Positions 45,501 through 56,129 of a stretch of DNA of 64,000 bases are shown piece by piece (the first letter of the stretch is position 1; each line of letters opens with the position of its first letter). The stretch is from Dillenia suffruticosa (lineage: Eukaryota; Streptophyta; Magnoliopsida; Dilleniales; Dilleniaceae): assembly GCA_033439265.1 (NCBI GenBank), contig JAVTVX010000009.1:10877109-10941108 (forward strand), read 5' to 3'. The notes beneath the pieces were generated by a model, which worked only from the letters and a program-made list of their open reading frames with translations, did not search any database and was not told the origin of the DNA. The position numbers and the translations under genes were made by a program.

Positions 45501-48500
45501 TCTTTTTTAATCTAGAGCTAGAATTGAAACTGTTATTGTAACCGTAGTAGAAATGGCTACAATAAAGTTTCTGTTATTCATTCTAACAGCCACTTTATTT
45601 TTTACTTTTATCATCTATTGAACGATAAAAACTAGGTTTCTCTGAGTTCCAACTTCAATCCTACTTGCTTCCAATTTAAGTCAATTGATTTTCCTTTGTT
45701 GTTTCTCTCACCATACTACATCAATATTGGCACCTGAGCCCAACTGGATCTTAGAGTTTATTGCCGGGTTTGCATTCAAGCCATGATTGGATGTGGCAGA
45801 AGTCGAGGGAAACCGGGTCAAGAAACAGAATTGAATTGGCTGCAATGCGATATGTGATTGAACAATCGTCACGTGTGATTTATGCTAGCCCACAACAGGA
45901 ACAAGAGTGAACCTTGAAGGTGCCCACAACCACTTAGACGTACCGAAAGGTAGTTTTGTCGATGAATGCGATTATGGAGAAGAGGAAAACCCTTTCATGA
46001 TGCTGGACCCACAAATCATGTAATATGAGGTGGATTGGAGGGTTGGTGCATGCCCTTCAATTAAATGGGTGAGGAATCAAGATTAAAACTGCTCATTTTT
46101 ATGTAAAGATGCATGTACAAGGTTATTAAGTCTGGGAAGCTAGTTTCAAAACTTATTTGAGTGGAAGATCATGGTGGAGACTAGGAAGGTGCTGTTTGTG
46201 AAACTTAAATTGAAAGGCAATGCAATTCAATTGTAGAAGAGAGTTGAAGAAGCAACATGCGTGCCGAGGTAAGCTTAAAATCAGCACGTGGAAACATATG
46301 AACGCAAAACTGCTCAAGCAATTTTTGCCATCTGGTTATATGGTCGAGCTATATGAGAAGTTCCACTCATTTAGGCAGAAGGGTTTTAAGGTAGAAGAAT
46401 ACACTTTTGAATTTAGCAATCTCTCTATTTGAGTTGGGTTGAACGAGAGAAGTGAATAGATCAAATCTCATCATCTGGTAGGTTTGAACCAAGCAATTAG
46501 GGATAAGATGAGTGTCATTTGGTTATTCAACCTTGAAGATGCCCAACAATATGCTTTAATGGACAAAAAGCACGTTTGGTGTTATGGTGCAAGAAAGATC
46601 GTATCTAGGAGGATTGATGAAGGAGCACAAGGGGGACAAGTCCTCTTTGTGGTGTTAAAATCTCAACAGACTATAAAAATCATCGTGAGGCTTCTATGTC
46701 ACCCATAAGGGAGGTGAAAACATGTGTAGCATTGAGAGGATCGACCAGTGTAAGGTTCAAATGAAATATGGGGCTAAAGATATTGTAGCACCGAATGTTT
46801 CAAGGCCTGGAAACAACTCTCAATTTCATTGTTTTATTCAATGATAGAGAGCCCATGGTTCTAATTCTTGTCCTGAACCAAGGGTGAACTTAGCTGAATT
46901 AGAAGAGCAGAGCTGAATTAGAAGGGCAGGAGGATCATAAGTTAAGACCCTATTTATGATTGTGCTGAAGAAAGTTAAGAAGTTGATGTGCATCCACTTC
47001 GAGGAGAGTCTTTGGTTGTTCGAGGGTGTTGACAGCAACAACTGAAGGTAAAAAGCATACTTATAAACTCAAGATTCGAATTGTGAATCAGAAAATTCAC
47101 CCTTTGAATTGTGAATTGAATCAAATCATGAATCATAGAATTCAGTATTATGTATGTAGATATCTTTTAGAATCTATATACACAAATAAAAATGTATTCA
47201 TAACTTATCAAATAGCATGATTCAAAATTTTGGGTTTAAATAAGTTACAGCTATCTAGTACAAACTTAATCTAAGTTGTGATATTCAAAATACTTCAAAA
47301 TTAAAAAACTTTAAAGATTCAAGGTATACTTCATGATACCTAATGCCTTAAAAATCATATCATACATTCAAAAACTTAATATCTGATAATAATGACTTGA
47401 AGAGGTAATTCAATTCCTGTCACATTTAGACACTTGGTTAAGTTGATCATGGAAAATAATTTAGAAGATGAAGCTTTATGTGTCATTGTTCCAATCGATG
47501 TTGGCCATATTCTTGTTGGGGGGACTTGGTTGTATTATCATGACATGAAGCACCGTAACAAGACAAATACTTACTCCTTTAATAAAGTTGGTAACTAGTA
47601 CAATTTGCATCCTTTAAAAGTTGAAAAATCAGCTTCTAATCCTTTGTCCTTCAAAAAGTAGAAAGATAAATGGCTTCCTATATGCTTGACCATTTGAGTT
47701 GGAGTGTAGAGAATTAATTGTATTGGTGAGTAAAGCTGCAAGTACTGACCAGATTAAAGAATCTCCAAAACAAAACCCAGATCCTTAGCATTTGTTTAGG
47801 GAATTTGCTGATGTAGTTGGTGGTGACACACCAGAAGGCTTGCCGCCCGTGAGGAGCATTCAACATGCTATTCATTTGGTACTCGGTGCTTCTTTGCCAA
47901 ATCTACCAGCTTATCGAATGCTACCATCTCAGCATGCTGAGATGCAAAGACAAGTGGAGTTACTAGTCAAGGGTTTGGTACGTGAGAGTTTAAGTCCATG
48001 CGCATGTCGGCTTTGCTTACTCCAAAGAAGGATGGTTCTTGGAGGAAGTGTGTGCACAGTCATGCATCAGATACAGATTTCCCGTCCATTGGTTGAATGA
48101 TATGCTTGATGAATTGGCCTGTGGTGTTTTCAAAGATTGATTTAAACAGTGGGTATCACCAAATCAGGTTGAGGAGTGGAGATAAATGGGAGACAAATTC
48201 AACACTCCAGATGGCCTTTATTAGTAGCTAGTTATGCCTTTTGGCCTTTCAAATGCGTCAAGCACATTTATGTGAGTCATGAATGAGGTACTTAATCCCT
48301 TTCCAAATTCCTTTGTATGGTTTACTTTGATGACATCTTGGTTTGTAGTAGAAGCAGAGAAGAACATCTGTCATTTCAGACAAGTTTTGGAGGTGTTGGA
48401 AAGGGAGAAGCCTTTTATGAATTTGAAGAAGTGCACTTTCTTATGTGAAGAAGTCATGTTTAAGGGGTTTTGTTATCTCTTCTGATGGCATAAAACCTGA

Positions 48501-51500
48501 ATTGGAGAAGGTCCGTGCCATTAGAGAATTGCCTACACGAGAATTTTAAAGATGTTTGCAGTTTTCATGGGTTGGCCTTATTTATCAGAGGTCTATCAAG
48601 AATTTTAGCACTGTTATGAGTTTCACTACTGAATGTTCAAAGAGTGACAGCTTTGAAAGGCCTAAATCTGCCCAAAAGGCTTTTGAAAAAGTTAAAATTT
48701 TGATGACAGATCACCTATTCTTGCACTTCTGCTTAACAGCGATATACCACCTATGACTTGGAGTTTTATGCTTTGGTAAGGGCTATTCAGCACGGGGATT
48801 ATTTGGCTTATTGAGAATTTGTAATTTATTCAGATCATCAAGCATTGGAAAAGCACAAGAACTGTCATACCAATTGGAGTATCCATCTTAATGAGTTTAA
48901 TTTCTTAGTGAAATATAAGACTGGGGGTGTCTAATGTTGTCGTGGATGCACTTAGCAGGCTATCTTCGCTATTGATGGCAATAAGTGCTCAAGTGACACA
49001 TTTTGTGAATTGGAGGGGCTAGCAAGACATGAACAATTGCCATATTGGTTGCATGATGACAATGTATTTAGGGGCCATCATTTGAGCATACAGAGGATTC
49101 TTTACATGAGCAGATTATGATTAAACTTCATGCAAAATGTTTAGGACACTTTGGATAAGACATTTGACATGATTGGTATTTTGGCCAAGGATATGGACAA
49201 GTTAGTGAAAAGGTGTCCATCTTGTAAATTCGGCGAGGGTAACTCACAGAATGCAAGGTTGCACACTCTATTACCTGTGCACATGTGCCTTGGACTCATT
49301 TTTGCATGGATTTTGTCTTGAGACTACCAAAGACAACGAGGGTTATGATTTCATCTTTGTTGTGGTAGATCATTTTTAAAAGATGACATATTCCATTCCT
49401 TGTTCTAGAACTTCCGATACCACTGATATTGCGAAGTTGTTTTTCAAGGAAATAGTAAGGCCACATGGTTTTCCAAGATCTATAGTTTCTAATAAAGATG
49501 TTAAATTTGTGGAGCACCTTTGAAAGATTTTGTGGAAGAAATTTGGCAACCGAGTTGAAATTTTCAGGCACTTGTCACCCACAAACATATGAGCAAACAG
49601 AAGTTATTAATCAGAGTCTGGGAAATATGCTCAGGTGTCTTGTTGAAAATAATGTGAAGAGTTTGGATTTGGTTATTCCTCATGCTGAATTGCTTACAAT
49701 AATTCAGTGAATCAAACAATTAATAAGACACCTAATGAACTCAAGCCTCAATCATATACCTAATTTAGTTCAGTTGCCATTTGGAACTAGGATGAGTGAT
49801 GATGGAGAAGCTGTTGTTGATAATATACGGCAAGTTCATGAAGAGGTGAAGGCTTCCTTGAAAGGAAGCAATGAGAGATGCTGATGCAACTAATTTACAT
49901 TACTGGGTCAAGGAGTTTGAGGAGAGAGACTCAGTCCTCGTACTTTTAAGGAAAGAAAGGTTTCCGAACGGGACTTGTTGCAATCTTAAATCAAGGAAGT
50001 TTGGGCCATGTAAGGTGCTGAAGAAAATAAGCTCTAATGCTTATGTGATTGAGTAGTCTTCAGATTTGCAAATCAGTCCAGTTTTGAATGTTTCTAATTT
50101 GTACCCATTTGAGGGTTTTGATGGAGATGCAGCTGAAATATAAAATCAGGAGCAGCAACTGCCTAAGGCTAAATCAGAGGTTATTGAAGATGTGTTAAAC
50201 ATTAAAGAAGCCAAATCTCGAAGAGGGAACCGCTGTAGGAGATTTTCGGTGAAATGGTTGGGCAGACCAGCTAGTGAGAGTACTTGGAAAGCTGAAGAAG
50301 AGTTTAAAGCAGGTTATCCAGAGATATACACTGAAGTGGAGAAAGTTTTCTAAATGGAGTCATGTTTTCCTAGCCGGGGAGAATGATGCAGGAGGTGTCT
50401 TATTATTTAAGTATTTTATTACTAGGATTCTATCTTATTATTTGAGCACTTTAGTTTTAGCTTACTAGTTATATTATGGATGGGTTGCTACAATTATAAG
50501 TTATCTTTGTTAATATAGGGCTAGGACTGAAGCTTTTATTGTAACCCTGGTATAAATCGGTGTAAGACAAATTTACAGTTTACTTCAATTGATTTTCTTG
50601 CTCTTTCTCTCAAAATACCACATCACCTTTCAATAATTGTTTAGTCATTTAGTAAAGGTACTTAAGCTTTGACAAGAAATATGTTAGCTAGAACTAACTG
50701 AAAAGGTACCTTCTCTCAGTTATCTTTATTTCTCATGAATGCTATCAATGGTCAATGAATACCTTCAAAGTATAATGCAAATTAGGGCAGTGCAAGGACC
50801 ATGTCATGTTTCACATAGCTTCATGTTATCCAGACATTCTGGATTTGGCTTCGAGTAGTGCAAACAGCTTATTGTGATAATAGTTATCCCTATCTTACCC
50901 TGCCACACATCCTTCCAAAGAATTTGAACTCTACAAATAAGTTTCATTATATAAGCTTGAAACTGATAATGAGATCAGAATGATTCTTCCCTGAATTTAT
51001 GTCATACAAAATGATCCAGATATTTACTCAACAATCACTTCTCCCAAGGACTAGAGTTAATTGGTGCCCCCCATATTTAGCTTTATATTGTACAAGATTT
51101 AGCCAAGATTCTTTGAGCATTGCTAATTAGTCCACTTCATCTTCATCTCATTCCAAAATTAAAATCCTATAAGTTCAAAAACAGCCCTATTAATCACAAT
51201 GGTCAAAGACATGAGGTTCAAGAATGGAGAAACCTATAAGCAACACTACTTATCTAGCCAAGTTCACACTGCCCGTACACAACAATACAGTGTTTCTCCT
51301 CAAATTTCATTCCTGCCAATAATCTTGTAATTACTCTGAGAACACCTTAGCGCAACTCCTTCCCCAAAGAACGTGACATAGAATCATTCTAGACACCCCT
51401 TCATATTTTGCTACTTATCAATTTAATCCTTCGAAAATACACTCCCAACACCCCCCCAAAAAAAAACACCAAGAAAAAAACAAAGATGGTTCTCTCTGAA

Positions 51501-52593
51501 TATGGGAAGACACTGGTTTGAATGTGCTATACTTAGGTTTGTTCTCCTACCCTCCCCTCTCTCATACATATCACATTCTGAACCAAGAGAACCGCCACCC
51601 AACCCAACCCAGAATAGGAATTGACTAACCATACCACAATTTTCAGCTTCCAACCATTAGCATTATCAATATCAAGCATACAAATCCAAAGGAATTGCTT
51701 CAATTGGTTCAATTGGCTTAGTCATATCCCACCCATTCTACATATTTTTCCCTCCTAAAATTCATATGTAAGAAAACCCTGTGGCAGTAGCCTAGTGGCA
51801 AATTGAGCCTCAATAAGCATGTGCAAATCAAGAGTATGGTATCATGTAAAAGCATAATTCTGGTGGGGTAATCCGAAGGGACATAATATGTTGGTGATTG
51901 GCAGATTGTAGTGGGAAGTAGACAACTACAGCATGTGGGAATAATATGTTACAAAAATGGGTATTGGAGTAACTAGAGTTGTAAATTGTGTTTGTTCTCA
52001 GCTGTTTAGCTAAATAAATGTGCTAAACCAAGCTCTTAATGAGCTGAGTCACAAACTGCTCATGAATGAATCAGTTTATTTGCAGCCCTAGGAATAATCA
52101 AGGTAAGAAAAAGCAAGCAACAATAAGTTTAACATAAATTACATCAAAAAAACAAAGTTTAACATAAAAAACTAATAATAATAATACAAGAAACTAGAGT
52201 TACATATGCTGTGTAAATTAACAACCAAAAGGGACAAAAAAAAAATTTAAGATAGGAACTGAATGCTAGAATTTCGAGAAATCAAACTATTAGTTCTTCT
52301 CTCTTTGTCTATATAATGCTCCTTTTCACTCACTTATGAGGATTTCTCATCCTTAAGATTTTTGTACATTCTCTATTGCACCAATAAAATTCTTTTCCTA
52401 TTAAAAGAGTAAAAAAGAGAACTTATGAAATCATAAAACATAATGAAGATGGAAGAATAGATATATACCCCGGGAGAGAGATCATATCCAACAGCATTGG
52501 TGCCAACCCCAGACAAGAGCAACAGCGGATGATTTCTCTGCGGCGCCTACTTATACAACCACACATTGCCATCACAATTACTCAATCAAATCT

Positions 52594-52639
<46 letters not shown>

Positions 52640-52967
52640 CCTTAGGAGAAGGAAGATAACGCCAAAGAGCGAGCTTCCAAGGGGTATTAGGAACGGGAAC
52701 ATAATGAAGCTCATCGGCCGTACAAATCTTAGTCTTCCCATTCACATTCACGTTTTCTTCACTATTCTCCCTGTCCGTCTGCCCAATCACAGGGTCAGTG
52801 TCGTTGAGTCCGTAAAATGCTCGGAACCGTAACGCCGCCGTGCTCCGGCGCGTAAAAGTGCGGGAGTCAGAGCGATATTGTGGCGAAAATGGAGTTGGGA
52901 AGTAGGAAAACGAGGTGGTTGAGTAAAAAAGTGATCGGAGATCGGGTCGTAATAAAAGCCCTACCAT
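39568..52967 (-). CDS. Alpha/beta-hydrolase with GHSMGG nucleophile motif, nine exons
   Basis: Proposed exons in transcript order: 52967-52641, 52546-52469, 42761-42081, 41942-41840, 40640-40540, 40425-40251, 40130-39960, 39855-39755, 39630-39568. They total 1800 bp and encode 599 residues, and every junction keeps frame. I chose ATG 52967 ([12 protein letters not shown]). The Ser/Arg/Phe-rich first 50 residues look like an organelle, probably plastid, transit peptide. Residues 116-160 have [19 protein letters not shown] and [11 protein letters not shown]. An insert (about 161-340) is acidic and helical. GHSMGG (Ser383), GDQD (Asp534/536) and PHYAHYD (His568/571) supply the Ser-Asp-His set. 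Plants have uncharacterised hydrolases of this layout; the substrate is unknown. Intron 2 is 9.7 kb and full of repeats. No stop or shift was found, so the gene may be active. Confidence 0.9.
40426..40539 (-). other. Intron 5 of the hydrolase, probable GC-AG type
   Basis: The exon ends ...CTACCTCTG and the intron begins GCAAGT; the acceptor is CTCACAG before GCAGATCCT. This joins LPL to ADPAQAL, the reading expected from related plant proteins as I remember them. A GT donor five bases downstream with a shifted acceptor (GGCAG) would also keep frame but gives Asn in place of Asp. Confidence 0.65.
40641..41839 (-). other. Intron 4 of the hydrolase (1.2 kb)
   Basis: The donor is GTAAGA after the codon for Tyr396 plus one base. 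The acceptor is TTGAAAG. No transposon or gene was recognised inside. The short frames here are chance. Confidence 0.8.
43000..44060. mobile_element. Possible DNA transposon remnant
   Basis: Left AGTATGAAGGCGCGCAGCC (43026) and right, read inward, AGTATGGGCGGAGGGAG (ending about 44050) form a weak inverted pair. The right end has CAGGGGGCACTTGCCCCCTTG, seen in some plant repeats. No coding sequence or clear target duplication was found. Confidence 0.3.
44636..45275. mobile_element. MITE-like element with GTTTGGCC inverted ends
   Basis: The left end is TTTGTTTGGCCCAACTTTTTT. The right end, read inward, is GGTGCTGTTTGGCCTTTTTT. The 640 bases between are AT-rich and non-coding, with a 25-base A run at 44755-44780. 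The TGTTTGG core is common in hAT and PIF/Harbinger MITEs. The target duplication is unclear (TAG on both sides). Confidence 0.5.
45391..45723 (+). repeat. 5' LTR of gypsy D
   Basis: It aligns with the 3' LTR from the TTAGTTTAC and GGATGG...TTGCTAC-like region through TTGTAACC to TCAATTGATTTTC and the ACATCA end. It is longer than the 3' LTR by internal indels, and its start is approximate. Confidence 0.7.
45726..45740 (+). other. Primer-binding site of gypsy D
   Basis: TTGGCACCTGAGCCC follows the LTR by two bases. It keeps 11 of 14 bases of the tRNA-Met site TTGGTATCAGAGCC. Confidence 0.6.
46080..46720 (+). pseudogene. gypsy D gag remnant
   Basis: Three frames together give a chromovirus Gag core: [10 protein letters not shown], then [40 protein letters not shown] and, after a shift, [20 protein letters not shown] followed by QQYALM. 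No clean zinc knuckle was seen. At least three disruptions. Confidence 0.8.
47460..50353 (+). pseudogene. gypsy D pol remnant with chromodomain
   Basis: The protease end (about 47480-47570) reads [22 protein letters not shown] runs from 47792 ([20 protein letters not shown]) through YFDDILVCS (about 48318). RNase H has [18 protein letters not shown] and SDHQALE. Integrase has [13 protein letters not shown]-like and [18 protein letters not shown] blocks (49460-49640). At 50180-50353 an open frame encodes a chromodomain: [32 protein letters not shown] and a Glu-rich end. The chromodomain would steer integration to methylated-histone chromatin. There are many stops and shifts elsewhere, but the chromodomain itself is intact. 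Confidence 0.85.
50396..50625 (+). repeat. 3' LTR of gypsy D
   Basis: It starts TGTCTTATTA directly after the polypurine-like GCCGGGGAGAATGATGCAGG tract and ends ACCACATCA. It is about 230 bases long. Confidence 0.78.
50626..52468. other. Unassigned part of hydrolase intron 2
   Basis: No gene or transposon was recognised. Poly-A/C-rich spots lie near 51450-51480. The frame at 51423-51653 is low-complexity. Confidence 0.5.
52597..52636. repeat. (GA)n microsatellite beside hydrolase 5' splice site
   Basis: About 38 bases of GA repeat (CT on the transcribed strand) start four bases after the exon 1 donor and fill nearly half of the 94-base intron 1 (52547-52640). Confidence 0.95.
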
Positions 52968-53264
52968 TCTCGGAGGCAAAAGAAAAGTTTTTAGCTACTG
53001 ACCGACCGACAACTTTCCTTCCCTCCGTGGCATTTTAATGAATCACTGGAGACCGAAATTCCTTAAATGACCGAAAGCCCCTTCCCCTTCCAAAGCCTCC
53101 CATTTCGAATCTTATGCAGCGTAATTAAGTTAATTTAAAAAAAAAAAAAGAAAAAAGAAAAAAAAAAAAAAGAAGAAGAATCGAATTTCTGATAAATGTA
53201 TCTACACTTTGCCGATCCCTTACTTGGAAAAGAAGGGAAGCGCTTGCCAATGCGATACTATTTT
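52968..53264 (-). promoter_or_regulatory. Probable hydrolase promoter and 5' leader region
   Basis: This lies immediately upstream of the hydrolase start codon on the minus strand. It has a short GC-richer part next to the gene and an A-rich run at 53138-53180. No TATA box or specific element could be assigned. The call rests on position only. Confidence 0.4.
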
Positions 53265-53745
53265 CTATTAAAAAATATATTAAAATACGAATCAAATATC
53301 ATATTTAATTAAGAGCAATATAATAATATAAATTTAATTATTTTATTATTATAATAAATAAAATTTATATAAAAAATTTCATTATAACAAGTATAAAAAT
53401 ATAATATTACTAATATGAAAATATAAAAATAATTAATAATTGATTTGATTTGATACATGATACATTCTTGATACATGTATATTCTAATAACCCTTCTGTA
53501 ACTTAATATGGTATAATAAAAATTATTTAAGTTAAAAGATACACTGAAAGATATATTAAAACATGATTCCAATACCATATTAAAAATCGAGAACAATTTA
53601 ATAATATAAATTTTAATACTTTATTATTTCAATGAATTATTATAATAAATTGAATTTATATAAAATATATTATTATAAATATAAAAATATAATATTATAT
53701 ATATGAAAATATAAAAATCAAAAATAAAATATTTTTAAAATCAAA
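53265..53745. repeat. AT-rich direct duplication, period about 272 bp
   Basis: A block at about 53269-53433 and another at about 53541-53725 align through ATATTAAAA, CATATT, AGCAATATAATAATATAAAT-like, AAAATATAATATTA and TATGAAAATATAAAAAT. They differ by scattered changes and indels. There is no coding capacity; the frame at 53309-53596 is chance. Confidence 0.75.
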
Positions 53746-53959
53746 TTAATAATTAATTTAACTTTAGTATATAATTTTATATATCTAAAAACTGTTATTA
53801 TTTCATGGATGAAATGATTTTCATCATTTGAATCCCAGTACTTAGGTTTGTCCTTCACAGAATCTCAAATTTTTCTTTTTACCTTTACTTGGTTTATAAT
53901 AAGTTCGTACTCATCTAGGTATACCCTTAAAAGGGGTTTGGGTGCGGTCTTCCAAGCAT

Positions 53960-53964
53960 GTGAC
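53960..53964. repeat. Target-site duplication of gypsy E (GTGAC)
   Basis: GTGAC precedes TGTAACGG and is repeated after the 3' LTR at 58312-58316. Confidence 0.93.
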
Positions 53965-54452
53965 TGTAACGGCAAGGAGTTAAGGAAGTAGCAGGTGGAC
54001 TGATAACTGTAAGAAGCTGAAGCTAGCAATGGCAGTGGGAGGTCAGTGGAAGGAGATGATAAGACAATTAGAACAAGCAAGCCAGTTGTAACAAATTTGC
54101 AATAGTGATAATTCAGTTGTAACTGAATAATGATTGAGCTAGATAGTTAGGGCAGTTGAGCTAATGTAGTATAAAAGACAGCTATAGTTGCAGGAACAGT
54201 TATGAATGAGGTTGTTCTTGTTTCAGTCTTCCTACTCTCTTTCTCTTTTCTTTCTCTCTCTTTCTTCTTCTCTCTTCTTCCTATCCTCTCTCTCTCTGTA
54301 CTCTCTTGAACTATCCTCGTTCACCATTATAGAATCTTAATTCAATATCTCAGAGGACTGCATAGCAGATTGCGTCTTCTGAATATTCAAACTAGCAGCA
54401 TAGGTCGACTCACAGAACTTGCTTAAGTCGACACTTGGGAAGGTTTGTGATA
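53965..54452 (+). repeat. 5' LTR of gypsy E
   Basis: It starts TGTAACGGCAAGGAG and ends TTTGTGATA. A TATAAAAGA box lies near 54170, followed by a long pyrimidine-rich leader. It contains two TCGAC motifs near its end (54404, 54427). Confidence 0.93.
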
Positions 54453-54456
54453 GATT

Positions 54457-54468
54457 TGGTATCAGAGC
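54457..54468 (+). other. Primer-binding site of gypsy E
   Basis: TGGTATCAGAGC matches the initiator tRNA-Met primer site perfectly, four bases after the LTR. Confidence 0.93.
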
Positions 54469-54507
54469 ATCGATTCTTGGCCCAGGACACTTCGAAAATT
54501 GTAGAAA

Positions 54508-55610
54508 ATGACGGATGGCATCAGATTTAAAGTCATTGATGAATAACTTAAGAAGCAGGAAGCTAGAATGCAAGAATTTTCATCTGAACTCAAAGAGATT
54601 CATGCGGAGTTTGGGAGAAAAATGGAAGAATGGTCTTAGAAACTAGAAGCAATAATAGCAAATATGGAAATCAGACTTAACAACAAAGGAAGAATAAATA
54701 GAAACCAAGAGGAGGAACAAGAATCTGACATATTACCGAAATCTCCACTTCTTCCTACACCACATGAGGGAAGAATTAGAAGAGAAGCAATACTTACTAA
54801 CCAAAAGAATGAACTAGTAGCTCGTGGACATCTAACCCCTCTACCTAAGATTGATCTTCCTCTTTTCAATGGAGATGATCCTCACTCTTGGCTATGTAAG
54901 TGTAACAAATTCTTCACTGTACATCAAGTTCCTGCTACCTTATGGTTAGATGCAATTGAGATGTACCTAGAAGGAAAGGCAAAAAATTGGTTCCAAGGTT
55001 TGAAGTAGGTTAAAAAAGAAGAGGAATGGAGTGAATTTTCCTCTCTTATGCCAGCGATTTGAAGCTAAAGGTGTGCATGATGAGATTGAGGAATTCAGCA
55101 AGTGGCAACAGCATGAGACAATGGCTGACTATCAAGAAAGGTTTGAAGAACTGTGGTCTATTATGCTGCATAAAAATCCAAAGCTCTTTGAATTTTACTT
55201 TGTGTCTAGCTTTATCAGTAGAGTTAAGGAGGAAATCAAACCTATGCTGAGGATAATGAAGCCAACTACCTTGTTCCAAGCATTTGAAATTGCAACCCTA
55301 CAGGAGCAAGTCTGAGAACTTTCTAAACAGAAGAAAGGTGATGTAAACAAACAACTGACACATGGAGAAGCTTATGGTAGAACTAAGAGATGGGAAAAAG
55401 AAGGCAACACCACCAGACAATTTCAAAGCAGGAAAACAGCAGGGCAGATAGGAGGATCGATAGAAGAAGGATTACCTAGGATCTCTTCTCAAGAATTACA
55501 ACATAAAAGGATCCACAATTCATATTACAAATGTGGGGAAAAGTATGCACCAGGATATCAATGCAAACTTAAACATCTCAACCTCATTATGGCAGCTGAA
55601 GAGGAATAAT
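54508..55610 (+). pseudogene. gypsy E gag remnant
   Basis: A charged N-terminus leads to the Gag core: PLPKIDLPLFNGDDPHSWLC, then YLEGKAKNWFQGLK (54664-55008). After a stop and a shift it continues with CQRFEAKGVHDEIEEFSKWQ, YQERFEELWSIML and FISRVKEEIKPMLRIMKP (to 55315). A zinc-binding end at 55520-55585 has YYKCGEKYAPGYQCKLKHLN. Only two or three breaks are visible, making it the best preserved Gag in the window. Confidence 0.88.
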
Positions 55611-55663
55611 GAGTAGAATCGGAAGACATAAATGGAAATGAAGGAGAAATGTAAGGGACTACA

Positions 55664-56128
55664 GAGGTACCTATGTGTGCTCTCTCCAATTCTTTAAATA
55701 GAAAAACTATAGCCCTACAAGGATTATTGCAAGGGAAGACCATATCCATATTAGTGGATACTGGAAGCTTCAGTAACTTTATTAATCACGCATTAACAGA
55801 AGAATTGAAAATGTTACCTAAAGTAGCTAAACCATTACAGGCCATTCTAGCATATGGTAGTAAAATCAGTCGCTACCACAAGGTTTGAGGAGCCAAATGG
55901 AGCCTGCAGGGGTACAAATTCTCTTTTGACCTTAGAGTAATTCAATTGGGTAGCTGGGATATCATCTTAGGGGTTGATTGGATGTACAATTTCAGCCCTA
56001 TAACCTTTGATTTTAAGCAGTTTCAGGTGAAACTTACAAGTGACAGTGGAGAGTTGGTGTTAATAGGCCAAGCAAAGAATTCCACAATAAAGCTTATCAG
56101 AGGGAAGGAAACTAAAGAATTCAGGTAA
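55664..56128 (+). pseudogene. gypsy E protease remnant
   Basis: An aspartic protease of the retropepsin type: the active site ILVDTGSFSNFINHALTEEL keeps DTGS, and the second half has LGSWDIILGVDWMYNFSPIT. It would cleave Gag-Pol. One stop (near 55886) splits the two halves. Downstream sequence jumps into RNase H because of the deletion. Confidence 0.85.
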
Positions 56129-56129
56129 C

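Larger units (their letters stand above)
45391..50625 (+). mobile_element. Ty3/gypsy chromovirus D, 5.2 kb, in hydrolase intron 2
   Basis: Short LTRs (about 45391-45723 and 50396-50625) enclose gag, protease, RT, RNase H, integrase and a C-terminal chromodomain in the plus orientation, antisense to the host gene. The chromodomain marks a chromovirus, and the short LTRs suggest the Reina or Galadriel branch. LTR ends match (TACTACATCA and TACCACATCA). I found no convincing 5-bp duplication. All frames are broken. Confidence 0.88.
42762..52468 (-). other. Intron 2 of the hydrolase (9.7 kb), filled with repeats
   Basis: The donor is GTATAT after CCCGGG and the acceptor is TTTGCAG before TCATCATTT. 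Both flanks are phase 0, and joining them gives [17 protein letters not shown]. The intron holds a plus-strand gypsy element (45391-50625), a MITE-like element (about 44636-45275), homopolymer runs near 43227, 43280 and 44755-44780, and about 1.8 kb of unidentified DNA next to exon 2. Confidence 0.88.
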
